A DNA stretch of 64,000 bases from Neiella holothuriorum (GCF_019457915.1 NZ_JAHZSS010000017.1:37982-101981), one strand, 5' to 3'; counted from the first letter of the stretch, positions 1-9,410 are shown. The notes: generated by a model not told the origin, from the letters alone. Program-made: numbers and translations.

Positions 1-1
1 C

Positions 2-100
2 GCTGTTCATATGCAAACGAAACGAAAGCATGTTGTTCGGCTAGTTTGGGAAGATGATGCCCAGTCTTACAATGAAAAGCTGTCTTACCCCACACTGTAA
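2..100 (+). CDS. 3' end of an unidentified gene (partial)
   Basis: An open frame enters from the left edge and stops at 98-100. It reads AVHMQTKRKHVVRLVWEDDA and continues to SYPTL. Codon use is ordinary for this element, but only 32 codons are visible and no family is recognisable. It lies directly upstream of the traI promoter, where SXT/R391 elements carry variable genes (hotspot HS5). An internal ATG at position 11 could alternatively start a 29-residue peptide. Confidence 0.35.
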   Translation, partial: AVHMQTKRKHVVRLVWEDDAQSYNEKLSYPTL

Positions 101-151
101 TGTAACTGTCGGTTTTTTCACTAGAACGAAAACAACTACAGATAAATGCAT

Positions 152-216
152 ATTTCTTTCAGCTATCTAACATCTTCAGTTGCTAAAGAACCTTCACACT
201 ATCGTGTCGGAGGTTC
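152..216 (+). promoter_or_regulatory. traI promoter element and SD-sequestering hairpin
   Basis: ATTTCTTTCAGCTATCTAAC at 152-171 matches the elements before dsbC (19854-19874) and traF (51610-51630). CTATCT sits about 50 nt before the start codon and may be the -10 region of an activator-dependent promoter; SetCD is the known activator of these operons in the family. Just downstream, 188-195 pairs with 209-216 (8 bp, one G-U) and 196-199 pairs with 204-207 around the loop TATC. This buries the ribosome-binding GGAGG at 209-213. The assignment to SetCD is inference. Confidence 0.5.
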
Positions 217-219
217 ACT

Positions 220-2370
220 ATGTTCAAAAACCTATTTTTTCAAACCAAAGCACTACCAGAGCTGTCATCGCAACTTGATGCGGAAATTCCGCGCTATCCG
301 CCATTTCTAAAGGGGTTGCCAGCAGCGTCACCCGAGGATTTGCAGTCCACACAAGACGAGCTAATTGCCAAACTGCGCCAGGTACTTGGCTTTAATCAGC
401 GTGAGTTTCAAAGGCTGATTCAGCCCTGTATTGATCATCTGGCTGCTTATGTTCATTTGTTGCCAGCTTCTGAGCATCATCATCACAGTGGTGCTGGCGG
501 TTTATTACGCCATTCGTTGGAAGTTGCTTTCTGGGCGGCACAAGCAGCTGAAGGGATCATCTTTGTTGCCAGTGGCACACCAGTTGAGAAAAAAGAGCTG
601 GAACCAAGGTGGCGTGTTGCGGCGGCTCTTGGCGGTTTGTTCCATGATATTGGTAAGCCTGTTTCAGACTTGTCCATTACAGACGAAGATGGACGCTATC
701 AGTGGAACCCTTTTTTAGAAACCTTATCTCAATGGACCACTAATAACAGCATTGAACGCTATTTCATTCGCTGGCGCGACGGACGGTGCAAGCGGCACGA
801 GCAATTTTCAATTCTGGTATTAAACCGGGTGATGACACCTGAGTTGCTCGCTTGGTTAACCCAGCCGGGCCCTGAGATTTTGCAAGCTATGCTGGAGGCA
901 ATTGGCAATACCGATCCCGAGCATGTCCTGTCTAAATTGGTTATTGAAGCTGACCAAACCAGTGTCCAGCGAGACCTGAAAGCTCAACGAGTTTCCGTTG
1001 ACGACAATGCCCTTGGTGTCCCAGTCGAACGCTATCTACTTGATGCCATGAGGCGATTGCTTGCCAGTTCCCAGTGGTTGGTCAATCAGCGAGATGCCAG
1101 AGTCTGGGTACGAAAATCGAATCAATCAACCCATCTTTGCCTGGTTTGGAAAAGCGCGGCTAAGGACATCATTGAGCTGTTGGCCAAAGACAAGATACCG
1201 GGCATCCCAAGAGATCCCGATACCCTTGCGGACATCCTTATTGAGCGAGGATTGGCCACTAAATCCGCCTCAAATGAGCGATATGAAAGCTTTGCCCCTG
1301 AAGTGCTGATCAAAGACGGCAAGCCAATCTGGCTACCCATGCTGCATATATCTGAGGCCGATTTATTGTTCAGCTCGAATGTACCGAGTGGTGTAACACT
1401 GTTTAACAAATCTGAGTGGGAAGCAACGCAGCAAACACAAGCAGAACCTCAGAGTCGCTCCAGTGAGCATTCAGACTTGCCTGAAGGGTCATCATCAATC
1501 GAACACGGCAATTCGGCTGAGTCGCCATCGTCAAAATCGTCCGACCAAGATGATGAACTTCGTCTTGCCAGTGATGTTAATAACCCCCAGGCAAATGAAA
1601 ATGCTCCAGGTGATGGATGTGAAAAGCCCAACAATTCATATGATGGCGCTATCTCAAATAACGTAAACCAGCACGATGCAGAGGCATTGAATCTCCCTGA
1701 TTCTTTGGCGTGGCTCCCAGAGGCCGGCAGTGCGTTGGTCATGGTTGGTGAACAGATATTGATCCGCTATCCCGATGCCGTAAGACATTGGTGTGCTCCC
1801 CGAAAACTGCTTGCTGAACTCAGTCGATTAGACTGGCTTGAACTAGATCCTGCAAACCCGACACGTAAGGCCAGAGCTATTACTACGAAAGATGGCGTTC
1901 AGGAGCAAGGGTTGCTGCTGAAAGTATCGATTTCTAAAGGGCTTACTGCACTGATTGACCTTCCCAAACAAGACGCAGAATCAGCGGCAGCAATTCAGAA
2001 CGAAGAGGCTTCACCGCGACCGGGTCGAACTGAGACAACCAATGCCCAAGCAAAAGAGCCCGCCACAAGAGCGGAGCGTAAGCAAAAGCCGATTGCGCAC
2101 AATGCGCAGTCAAGTACTGACCCCAAACACGCGAAGCGCCAACAGATGGTTAATTTTGTGAAAGATTTGCCCATCTTACTGACCGATGGCGATTACCCAG
2201 ACGTGGATCATAGTGCCGATGGTATTCGCGTCACGATTCAAACCTTACGCCAAGTCGCTAATGCGCATGGCATTCCAGCCGGACAGCTGCTTCGGGGGAT
2301 CTCGGCCAGTGACCAATGCCAGTTTGATGAGGGGGAAACGGTTCTGTTTACCGCTCACGCTAAACGTTAA
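220..2370 (+). CDS. traI: TraI conjugative relaxase (MOBH)
   Basis: 716-aa relaxase expected to nick oriT and lead the transferred strand. The N-terminal domain carries the HD-type motifs of MOBH relaxases: HHHHSGAGGLLRHSLE near residues 87-102 and GGLFHDIGKPVSD near 137-150, which supply metal ligands. A low-complexity Ser/Asp/Glu-rich linker spans about 405-500. The C-terminal region (about 500-716) resembles the DUF1528-type domain usual in this family. The start is the ATG after GGAGG at 209-213. traD follows after 48 bp, so the two probably form one transcript. Length and neighbours agree with SXT/R391 TraI. Confidence 0.95.
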   Translation: MFKNLFFQTKALPELSSQLDAEIPRYPPFLKGLPAASPEDLQSTQDELIAKLRQVLGFNQREFQRLIQPCIDHLAAYVHLLPASEHHHHSGAGGLLRHSLEVAFWAAQAAEGIIFVASGTPVEKKELEPRWRVAAALGGLFHDIGKPVSDLSITDEDGRYQWNPFLETLSQWTTNNSIERYFIRWRDGRCKRHEQFSILVLNRVMTPELLAWLTQPGPEILQAMLEAIGNTDPEHVLSKLVIEADQTSVQRDLKAQRVSVDDNALGVPVERYLLDAMRRLLASSQWLVNQRDARVWVRKSNQSTHLCLVWKSAAKDIIELLAKDKIPGIPRDPDTLADILIERGLATKSASNERYESFAPEVLIKDGKPIWLPMLHISEADLLFSSNVPSGVTLFNKSEWEATQQTQAEPQSRSSEHSDLPEGSSSIEHGNSAESPSSKSSDQDDELRLASDVNNPQANENAPGDGCEKPNNSYDGAISNNVNQHDAEALNLPDSLAWLPEAGSALVMVGEQILIRYPDAVRHWCAPRKLLAELSRLDWLELDPANPTRKARAITTKDGVQEQGLLLKVSISKGLTALIDLPKQDAESAAAIQNEEASPRPGRTETTNAQAKEPATRAERKQKPIAHNAQSSTDPKHAKRQQMVNFVKDLPILLTDGDYPDVDHSADGIRVTIQTLRQVANAHGIPAGQLLRGISASDQCQFDEGETVLFTAHAKR

Positions 2371-2418
2371 TCCATTTGAAGTTAAGCGGATTGTAAACGG
2401 TTATTTCGCGGAGCATGA

Positions 2419-4239
2419 ATGAAAGAAAACGCATATGAGATGCCCTGGCGCACGAACTATGAAGCCTTGGCAGCAGCAGGTTGGCTGGTTGGTGCAACTG
2501 GGGCAATTGCCGCAGAAATGCTGACTGAGCTACCACCTGCGCCATTTTGGTGGATGACAGGGATTTCCTCGGGCATGGCGTTGTACCGCCTGCCTGAGGC
2601 TTACCGTCTTCATAAGTTACAGAAGGGACTAAAAGGCAAACCATTGGCTTTTATGGAGCTGTCGCATTTACAAAAGGTGATGGCAAAACATCCTGATGAA
2701 TTGTGGTTAGGGTATGGCTTTGAGTGGGACCAACGTCATGCTCAACGCGCTTATGAAATCTTAAAGCGGGATAAGCAAACCTTGCTTAACCAAGGTCACG
2801 GCAAACAAATGGGTTCGACCTGGATTCATGGTGTTGAGCCCAAAGAAGAAGATGTGTACCAGCCAGTTGGTCACACTGAGGGGCACACCTTAATTGTCGG
2901 TACGACTGGTGCGGGAAAAACCCGATGCTTTGATGCGATGATCACTCAGGCCATTTTGCGCAATGAAGCCGTGATTATTATTGACCCCAAGGGAGACAAA
3001 GAACTTAAGGATAATGCACAGCGAGCTTGCATTGCCGCCGGTAGTCCTGAGCGCTTTGTGTATTTTCATCCGGGTTTTCCTGAGCATTCAGTACGTCTTA
3101 ATCCCTTGAGGAACTTTAACCGGGGTACTGAAATTGCCAGCCGTATTGCGGCACTAATCCCATCCGAAACCGGTGCTGATCCATTTAAAGCCTTTGGCCA
3201 AATGGCACTGAATAACATAGTGCAAGGTTTGTTGCTTACGTCACAACGTCCTGATCTGAAAACACTGAGACGATTCTTGGAAGGTGGCCCAGAAGGCTTG
3301 GTAGTAAAAGCCGTCACGGCCTGGGGGGAGCAGGTGTATCCGAACTTTAGTGTTGAGATCAAGCGCTTTACCGAAAAGGCCAATACCTTGGCTAAACAAG
3401 CCATGGCGATGCTGCTTTTTTACTACGAACGCATTCAGCCCGTTGCCGCCAATACTGATTTGGAAGGCCTTTTGAGCATGTTTGAACATGACAGAACCCA
3501 CTATTCCAAGATGGTGGCTTCACTGATGCCGGTGCTCAATATGCTCACTTCAAGTGAACTTGGCCCACTGCTATCACCGATTGCAAACGATGTGGATGAC
3601 AGCCGGTTAATTACGGATTCTGGCCGTATTATCAACAATGCCCAAGTGGCGTATATCGGGTTGGATTCATTGACCGACGCCATGGTTGGCAGCGCCATTG
3701 GTTCGTTGCTTTTATCTGATCTCACCGCCGTGGCCGGTGACCGCTATAACTATGGTGTTGAAAATCGTCCCGTAAATATCTTCATCGATGAGGCGGCTGA
3801 AATCGTCAACGATCCCTTCATTCAACTGCTCAACAAAGGCCGTGGTGCAAAAATGCGTTGTGTGATTGCTACTCAGACCTTTGCTGACTTTGCAGCTCGT
3901 ACAGGCAGTGAAGCTAAAGCTCGCCAGGTGTTAGGTAACATCAACAACTTGATAGCTCTTCGGGTGATGGATGCCGAAACGCAGCAGTACATTACCGACA
4001 ATCTGCCTAAGACTCGGTTGCAGTACATCATGCAAACTCAAGGTATGTCGTCCAACTCGGACAGCCCCGCGTTGTTTACCGGCAATCATGGCGAGCGCTT
4101 GATGGAAGAAGAAGGCGATATGTTTCCACCGCAGTTATTAGGCCAGCTCCCCAACCTGGAGTACATCGCCAAGCTTTCAGGTGGCCGCGTGATCAAAGGC
4201 CGTATTCCTATTTTAACCAGCTCTACACAGGCAGCATAA
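2419..4239 (+). CDS. traD: TraD type IV coupling protein
   Basis: 606-aa inner-membrane ATPase that links the relaxosome to the mating channel. Hydrophobic segments near residues 14-55 (AAAGWLVGATGAIAAEML and FWWMTGISSGMALY) are membrane anchors. The motor domain has Walker A VGTTGAGKT near residue 160 and Walker B NIFIDEAAEI near 453, followed by RGAKMRCVIATQTFADF typical of TraG/VirD4 proteins. The start at 2419 is preceded by GCGGAG. Two to three genes downstream are tightly packed with it, suggesting one operon with traI. Confidence 0.95.
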   Translation: MKENAYEMPWRTNYEALAAAGWLVGATGAIAAEMLTELPPAPFWWMTGISSGMALYRLPEAYRLHKLQKGLKGKPLAFMELSHLQKVMAKHPDELWLGYGFEWDQRHAQRAYEILKRDKQTLLNQGHGKQMGSTWIHGVEPKEEDVYQPVGHTEGHTLIVGTTGAGKTRCFDAMITQAILRNEAVIIIDPKGDKELKDNAQRACIAAGSPERFVYFHPGFPEHSVRLNPLRNFNRGTEIASRIAALIPSETGADPFKAFGQMALNNIVQGLLLTSQRPDLKTLRRFLEGGPEGLVVKAVTAWGEQVYPNFSVEIKRFTEKANTLAKQAMAMLLFYYERIQPVAANTDLEGLLSMFEHDRTHYSKMVASLMPVLNMLTSSELGPLLSPIANDVDDSRLITDSGRIINNAQVAYIGLDSLTDAMVGSAIGSLLLSDLTAVAGDRYNYGVENRPVNIFIDEAAEIVNDPFIQLLNKGRGAKMRCVIATQTFADFAARTGSEAKARQVLGNINNLIALRVMDAETQQYITDNLPKTRLQYIMQTQGMSSNSDSPALFTGNHGERLMEEEGDMFPPQLLGQLPNLEYIAKLSGGRVIKGRIPILTSSTQAA

Positions 4240-4248
4240 GGAGTCTGT

Positions 4249-4809
4249 ATGCATCATTCTGTTTGTCTGAAAATGACAACACTTACCAGTCAAGAAATGC
4301 TCGCTCAGTGGCAGCAACATAACCCCCAGTTCAAGGAAACCATAAGACTACTTGAAACCGACTGGCCTCATGCTTTGGCTTCAGTGCACTGTTTGGCGGA
4401 CTACTTAACGGATGCGTTCACGTTAGATGGCCATTCCATCTTTGATTTGTGTCTGTGCAATGGCTTGGGTAGTTATGAGGAAGTCAGTTGTGATGATGAC
4501 AGTGTACGCCTTTGGCATTTCATTGAGGCACTGACCTGGACTGCATCCAGTGCTTTAACGGGGATTCGGCTGCGTGATCCTGACCATTTCGAGTGGGCCG
4601 CCGTGGATGGTGTGTATTTCCACACCTGGATTCGTAATCGTCCAAATCGGATGGCGTATCTGGCTGAAGGACGCATCGAAGTGCGTTATGTCAGCGGTCA
4701 TACGACGACAAAGCGGCTTCAACAAGTGATTAAAGCCCGGATTATGACGCCAACCGTTGCAGCCATGCTAGCCCGAGTAGAAGAGGATGTTTGGCATGAG
4801 CAAGCATAA
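4249..4809 (+). CDS. Conserved protein of unknown function between traD and traJ
   Basis: 186 residues with no recognisable catalytic motif, signal peptide or membrane segment. The start is fixed by AAGGAG at 4238-4243. The sequence is acidic with several Trp and His residues (for example DGVYFHTWIRNRPNRMAYLAEGRIEVRY). It begins 9 bp after traD and overlaps the next gene by 14 bp, so it belongs to the traI-traD operon and is probably part of transfer. SXT/R391 elements carry an uncharacterised small gene in this position. Function unknown. Confidence 0.8.
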   Translation: MHHSVCLKMTTLTSQEMLAQWQQHNPQFKETIRLLETDWPHALASVHCLADYLTDAFTLDGHSIFDLCLCNGLGSYEEVSCDDDSVRLWHFIEALTWTASSALTGIRLRDPDHFEWAAVDGVYFHTWIRNRPNRMAYLAEGRIEVRYVSGHTTTKRLQQVIKARIMTPTVAAMLARVEEDVWHEQA

Positions 4810-5431
4810 GTCGGTTTGGCTGCTGTGTCTGGCACTGATGCTGGAGATTATTGCCATTGGCGTATTAGTGCCCGGTGATTGGACTGGCCGGGTTATTAGT
4901 AAAGAGAAGCAGATGATCCAAAATCAATTGGGCGCACAAACAAGCTATTGGATTGGTCAAACTAGCCATCGCTGGTATAAGTCATGGATTGTGGATACGC
5001 AGATGGAGCAATCTGTGCGAGATTTTCTGATCCCCACTGAAGAGCAGCGACTGCGTTCTAAAGGTATGGAGAACATGGGAGGCTTTTGGTTTGTGTGGGT
5101 AGAAGACCGTATTCAGGCATTTTTTGACGTGTTGTACCAGGTGTTCACTCGATTTGCTTTGCTGATGGTCTGGTTGCCCTTTGCGCTTATTCTCATGTTA
5201 CCGGCGCTGTGGGACGGCTTGATGACCTGGAAAATTAAGAAAACAACCTTTGATTTTTCGAGCCCTATCATTCACCGCTACAGCATGATTATCCTGGGCT
5301 CAGGCGTCATTTTGCTGTTTATGGGATTGTTCGCCCCGCTGGCTATTCCACCGGTGGTACTACCGTCGATGATCATCGGCTTGGCGTTGATGGCGGGGTT
5401 GGCGTTAAGTCACTTGCAGAAGAAGATATGA
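4796..5431 (+). CDS. traJ: TraJ-like integral membrane protein (DUF4400 type)
   Basis: 211-aa membrane protein with a hydrophobic N-terminus (WLLCLALMLEIIAIGVLV), a middle hydrophobic hairpin (FALLMVWLPFALILMLPAL) and two closing segments (SMIILGSGVILLFMGLFAP and VLPSMIIGLALMAGLALS). The pattern fits the DUF4400/TIGR03747 ICE membrane family; SXT annotations call the gene at this place s043 or traJ. I chose ATG 4796 over ATG 4787 because GAGG at 4783-4786 gives proper spacing only to the former. A role beside the coupling protein is inferred from the operon. Confidence 0.75.
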   Translation: MSKHKSVWLLCLALMLEIIAIGVLVPGDWTGRVISKEKQMIQNQLGAQTSYWIGQTSHRWYKSWIVDTQMEQSVRDFLIPTEEQRLRSKGMENMGGFWFVWVEDRIQAFFDVLYQVFTRFALLMVWLPFALILMLPALWDGLMTWKIKKTTFDFSSPIIHRYSMIILGSGVILLFMGLFAPLAIPPVVLPSMIIGLALMAGLALSHLQKKI

Positions 5432-5457
5432 GGCCAGTTAGGCCTCATCTTGTAGAG

Positions 5458-6045
5458 CTAAAACCTGACGCCTACTGCATTGCCATTCTCGTCTTCCGCT
5501 GGCAAATGATAAGTATCAATAAGGTGACCTTGAAGCCAAATATATTGCGGCATCCAAAACGAGTACTGTCGTATAAGAGCCAATACTTCTTTCAGCGGTT
5601 TGTTTGCATGAGACTCGGCTAGGCGAAAGTACATGAATGAGCAATCATCTCGAAAATACTCATGAAGCTCTGAATCTGATAGCGTTTCTTTTAGCGGCCT
5701 GTTTTGTTCGTCGTCCTCATCAGGGGAATTGGCATAAATTTCGAATAGCTGCTTTTCAGTGAGCATCTCCAAGAAATGGTCTTCAATTAAGATCCCATCA
5801 CTGGTATCGACATCCATACCATCTTTGACATCAAAAGCCATGACACATCCAGAAGATAATGCCACTTCTGATGGTTTAAGTAAGTCATTAGCTTGTACAA
5901 CCTGATACCAATGATTAAAGCCAACAGAGATTGCAATTTCATCGAGTGCTTCAGTGTGTGTAATGGATTGTTCACGTTTAAGCTTTCGTGCTTTTTGCTT
6001 TAAACGTTCAACCGTGGCAGAGGAAATGATTTTAGTAATTTGCAT
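5458..6045 (-). CDS. HS1 cargo protein with N-terminal helical 'SHSEALDEIA'-type domain
   Basis: 195 residues, transcribed against the tra operons, from ATG 6045 with AGGAG just upstream. Residues 1-60 (KLKREQSITHTEALDEIAIS then GFNHWYQVVQAN) resemble a short helical domain seen at the start of many plasmid and phage accessory proteins. The rest is acidic and unrecognised (FLEMLTEKQLFEIYANSPDE). It fills hotspot HS1 between traJ and traL alone, with no partner gene, so a toxin-antitoxin role is not supported. Function unknown. Confidence 0.7.
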   Translation of the reverse strand: MQITKIISSATVERLKQKARKLKREQSITHTEALDEIAISVGFNHWYQVVQANDLLKPSEVALSSGCVMAFDVKDGMDVDTSDGILIEDHFLEMLTEKQLFEIYANSPDEDDEQNRPLKETLSDSELHEYFRDDCSFMYFRLAESHANKPLKEVLALIRQYSFWMPQYIWLQGHLIDTYHLPAEDENGNAVGVRF

Positions 6046-6301
6046 TGAGTTTCTCCTATTAGCGAATACGGTGCCCACTGCCGAGGTCGCAGAAAAAACC
6101 TAAGCAAAAAATAAATTTGATATGCATGTCGTCCCATCCGGGTTTGCTAAAGTGGGCAGCTGGTCTCGACACGACCAATATCCCCATCATATCAACCGCA
6201 TCAAAAAGATCAATTGTTAGTATTGTCTGAGTAGAACCCTCAAAACCTTCAAGAATTCGGCATCTAGCTGACCACCGAACCTGCCAATCCCAAGGCATTC
6301 T

Positions 6302-6331
6302 TCACTTCTCAATTCAAACAACGAGGAGTGA
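6302..6331 (+). promoter_or_regulatory. SD-sequestering hairpin before traL
   Basis: TCACTTCTC (6302-6310) can pair with GAGGAGTGA (6323-6331), 9 bp with one G-U, covering the GAGGAG ribosome-binding site of traL. Further upstream, GGCATCTAGCTGACC near 6259 is a weak relative of the CTATCTAACC element found before traI, dsbC and traF. The 6046-6301 stretch otherwise shows no gene. Confidence 0.45.
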
Positions 6332-6333
6332 CT

Positions 6334-6615
6334 ATGGAACCTGTAAATATTCCATCCTATATCGATGACCCGCCGCACTTCCTGCTTTGGAGTGCCGATG
6401 AGATGGCTCCCATTCTGTTGGGGCTAGTGATCGGCATTTTTACCGGTAATGCCTTGGTTTTATGCCTGTTGGGGTTGGTAACAACCAAGCTCTATCGGCG
6501 TTTTCGTGATGGTCGCCCAGATGGTTTTATTCTTCACGCCATCTACTGGGTCGGACTGTTGCCAACCAAAGCCAAGACGATCCCTAACCCATTTATCAGG
6601 AGCTATCTGCCGTGA
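6334..6615 (+). CDS. traL: TraL pilus assembly protein
   Basis: 93-aa small membrane protein of the F-type type IV secretion system (TraL family). It begins MEPVNIPSYIDDPPHFLLWS and has a hydrophobic core (PILLGLVIGIFTGNALVLCLLGLVTTKLY) followed by a basic stretch and a second short hydrophobic region. The start at ATG 6334 was preferred to GTG 6328 because of GAGGA at 6323-6327. It is the first gene of traLEKBVA and overlaps traE by 4 bp. Confidence 0.9.
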   Translation: MEPVNIPSYIDDPPHFLLWSADEMAPILLGLVIGIFTGNALVLCLLGLVTTKLYRRFRDGRPDGFILHAIYWVGLLPTKAKTIPNPFIRSYLP

Positions 6616-7238
6616 AGTTCGACGTGTTTTTAAAATCATGGCAAGGCACGCAATTGGAGAACCGATGGCAACGGTTCCTGATTGCGGTGCTGGTGCTATC
6701 TAACTTGCTGCTTGCGGTTGCGGCATTTTCTCGCAATACCGTGGTAGCCATTCAACCGCCAACCTTGTCTGAAACGGCTGAAGTGTCACGAAACCAGGCT
6801 ACTCAGCCTTACTTGGAATCCTGGGGGCTCTACCTAGCTGAGCTTATGGGCAACGTGACGCCGGGCAATGTGTCTTTTATCCGGGTTGCTATCGAGCCGC
6901 TACTTTCACCTGCGGTGTACCAGCAAGTGGTCGATGCACTGGAGATTCAGGCAAGACAGATCCGTGAAGACCGAGTCACGCTCAAATTCCAACCCAGACA
7001 AGTGGAGTATGAGTATGAAACCGGCCATGTCTTTGTGACCGGTTATTCCTTGGTCTCTGGACCATCTGGAGATGAGCAGCGCCAAACTCGCACCTATGAG
7101 TTTGATATCGATATTGAGCAATACCGTCCAAAACTTAGCTGGATGGATACGTATGAGGGGCAAGCTAGAACGAAGCGAGTTCGTGAAAAGTTGACCCAAG
7201 AGCAAAACCGGAGGGTGAATGATGCGAACCAAAATTAG
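6612..7238 (+). CDS. traE: TraE channel protein (VirB8-like)
   Basis: 208 residues starting at GTG 6612 and overlapping the traL stop. A single N-terminal membrane anchor (FLIAVLVLSNLLLAVAAF, about 24-42) is followed by a periplasmic domain, as in F TraE/VirB8 proteins that scaffold the inner-membrane complex. The C-terminal third is charged (SWMDTYEGQARTKRVREKL). It overlaps traK by 17-20 bp, indicating translational coupling. Confidence 0.9.
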   Translation: MKFDVFLKSWQGTQLENRWQRFLIAVLVLSNLLLAVAAFSRNTVVAIQPPTLSETAEVSRNQATQPYLESWGLYLAELMGNVTPGNVSFIRVAIEPLLSPAVYQQVVDALEIQARQIREDRVTLKFQPRQVEYEYETGHVFVTGYSLVSGPSGDEQRQTRTYEFDIDIEQYRPKLSWMDTYEGQARTKRVREKLTQEQNRRVNDANQN

Positions 7239-8118
7239 TCGATGGATGACACCAAGCTTAATCGCAATTAGCCTGAGTGGCGTTCTGTTATCTCAAGCGT
7301 CGTATGCAGACATGGAATTGCCGATTGTGCCAGCCAGTGTGATGAAGCAGTCTGTTACAGCAAATCCACCAGTTCAAAGCAATACGGTTGCAACGGATGC
7401 GCCAACAACGTTACTGATGACACCGGGGGTTAATGAACTGATCCCTGTGGCACTTGGGCATCTGAATCGGATTGTGACGCCGTTTGAATCGCCTCAGGTG
7501 AGAACAACCAGTGATGCTCAGACGCAAATCAAGGGGAATGTTGTATATGTGGCCACGGACAAAGAATCACCGGTTTCACTTTACATCACTCCGCCTGGTC
7601 AGGAAGCGCCCGCACTATCTGTCACCTTAGTGCCTCGTCGTATTCCACCGCGTGAAATCACCTTAGCTATTGATGGTCAGCAGTGGCCTATTAAGGGCGT
7701 CGTGAACCGAAAAGCCGCCACTTGGGAAACGGCTCAGCCATACGTCGATAGCTTACGTGATTTACTCAGACGCCTTGCACTAAATGAGTTACCACAAGGC
7801 TATGACATCCGTTTAGCAGGCCAAACTGACACAAGCCCGAAATGTTTTCAGCCAGGTTTAAAGTTTGGTTTTAAGCAGGGGCAAATTGTGACGGGACATT
7901 ACTTCACCGTCTATGTAGGACTGGTTGAAAGCTTTGCCGATGAACCGATAGAAGCCAGTGAAATAGCCTGTCATGCACCAGATATAGTGGCAAGTGCTTA
8001 CTGGCCTCGCAATATATTGTTACCGGGTGAAAAGACTGAGTTGTATGTGGTTGTTCGCAATCATCGTGAAGAAGCGGTGGAAAGTCAGCGACCTTCGCTT
8101 CTTGTGGGAGGTGAATAA
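7222..8118 (+). CDS. traK: TraK outer-membrane channel protein (VirB9-like)
   Basis: 298 residues with a Sec signal (MRTKISRWMTPSLIAISLSG and on to LLSQASYA). The mature part has the TraK/VirB9 secretin-like region (LIPVALGHLNRIVTPFESPQ near 75-94) and a beta-rich C-terminus. TraK, TraV and TraB form the envelope-spanning core complex of F-type systems. Two ATGs (7219 and 7222) are in frame; GGAGG at 7210-7214 gives better spacing to 7222. traB starts 2 bp after the stop. Confidence 0.9.
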   Translation: MRTKISRWMTPSLIAISLSGVLLSQASYADMELPIVPASVMKQSVTANPPVQSNTVATDAPTTLLMTPGVNELIPVALGHLNRIVTPFESPQVRTTSDAQTQIKGNVVYVATDKESPVSLYITPPGQEAPALSVTLVPRRIPPREITLAIDGQQWPIKGVVNRKAATWETAQPYVDSLRDLLRRLALNELPQGYDIRLAGQTDTSPKCFQPGLKFGFKQGQIVTGHYFTVYVGLVESFADEPIEASEIACHAPDIVASAYWPRNILLPGEKTELYVVVRNHREEAVESQRPSLLVGGE

Positions 8119-8120
8119 CG

Positions 8121-9410
8121 ATGAAAGCACAATGGGAACAAATGAGCCCGAACATGAAGCGGGGCCTATCGGTTGCCGGTATTGCTGGTGGTCTCATCCT
8201 TATGGTGATGGTGTTTTCACCTAATCCTGACGATGGCTCAAGCAGTCGGAACCGACAGGAAACGATCCGGCACATTCTTACGGATACCAATACTCGTGAT
8301 GTTGGGGTCGATAGTTTGGCTGCGAACGTAAAACTACTCAGTGAGCGCAATGAACAGTTACGTCGTGAAGTTGAGCGCTTGCGTCGTGACGTCGATTCAG
8401 GACGGCTAAGCCCAGGTTCGCCTTCTATACCAAGTGAGGTCAATGCGGAGTTGGCTCGCCTTAGAGCGGAACTTGATGATGTTCGCGCAGGAGGTGATGC
8501 AGCAGTTGAAGGCACAAATAGCCGGTTTGAAGTGCCTTTATCTGCCATGGAATTGCCTAAAGAAGAAAAGCCACTGCCGTCTAACCCAGACGACTATTTT
8601 GCCAATGCGCCGCTGCCAGATCCGCTCTATCAGCAGCCAGTCAATGGTCAAGGTTCACGAGCACGGGATGTTCCATTGCCGCCAATCACGATTCGTATGA
8701 TTGAGCCTGAAGTGGTTGTCGAGCCAGAAGTTGTTGTGCAAGAAGCGCCGCCTTTGTATTTACCGGCGGGCAGCATCATCTCAGGTACTTTGATCACAGG
8801 TTTGGATGCACCTACTCACGAGTCTGCAAGACGTGAACCTTTTCCTGCATTGCTGAGGATTCAAAAGGAAGCCATTTTACCCAACCGATTCAGAGCGGAT
8901 ATCAAAGAGTGTTTCTTGATCGCCGCAGGTTACGGTGATTTGAGCTCTGAGCGTGCCTATTTGCGAGGCGAGACCATTTCATGTGTGAGAGAAGATGGTG
9001 GCGTCATTGAAACGCGACTGGATTCTTATGCCGTGGGTGAAGACGGTAAAGCCGGTATTCGTGGCCGATTAGTGTCGAAACAAGGCCAGCTGGTGGCCAA
9101 ATCGATGATGGCCGGATTCCTTCAGGGCTTGGCAGGCGCATTTGATGTGAATCCTGTACCAACGATTCAGACGGGTAATGCCGGTGATACTCAGTTGTAC
9201 CAGCAAGTCATGAGCCAAGAAGCATTACAAGGCGCTGCGATTAAAGGCACTGGTAAAGCATTGGATCGAGTGGCCAAGTTCTATTTGGACATGGCAGAAA
9301 ATATGTTCCCAGTCATAGAGGTAGACGCTGCAAGGAAAATAGAAGTCATAGTCACTCGTGGGGCCTCGTTGTCGTTGGCCACTTCGCAAGGGGGAGGTGC
9401 AAGAAGATGA
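8121..9410 (+). CDS. traB: TraB channel scaffold protein (VirB10-like)
   Basis: 429-aa inner-membrane protein of the core complex. An N-terminal anchor (LSVAGIAGGLILMVMVFS, about 17-34) is followed by a coiled coil (VKLLSERNEQLRREVERLRR, about 68-90), a proline/glutamate-rich stretch (IRMIEPEVVVEPEVVVQEAP) and the C-terminal VirB10 beta-barrel region (YLPAGSIISGTLITGLDAPT). This is the standard TraB layout. It overlaps a possible upstream traV start by 4 bp. Confidence 0.93.
   Translation: MKAQWEQMSPNMKRGLSVAGIAGGLILMVMVFSPNPDDGSSSRNRQETIRHILTDTNTRDVGVDSLAANVKLLSERNEQLRREVERLRRDVDSGRLSPGSPSIPSEVNAELARLRAELDDVRAGGDAAVEGTNSRFEVPLSAMELPKEEKPLPSNPDDYFANAPLPDPLYQQPVNGQGSRARDVPLPPITIRMIEPEVVVEPEVVVQEAPPLYLPAGSIISGTLITGLDAPTHESARREPFPALLRIQKEAILPNRFRADIKECFLIAAGYGDLSSERAYLRGETISCVREDGGVIETRLDSYAVGEDGKAGIRGRLVSKQGQLVAKSMMAGFLQGLAGAFDVNPVPTIQTGNAGDTQLYQQVMSQEALQGAAIKGTGKALDRVAKFYLDMAENMFPVIEVDAARKIEVIVTRGASLSLATSQGGGARR

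Noticed and set aside
1..219. oriT upstream of traI
   Set aside because: In SXT/R391 elements oriT lies near mobI, outside this window; the only structure here is the promoter element and SD hairpin.
7904..8548. 214-codon reverse frame over traK/traB
   Set aside because: Antisense to two well-supported overlapping tra genes; Ser/Arg-rich shadow translation.
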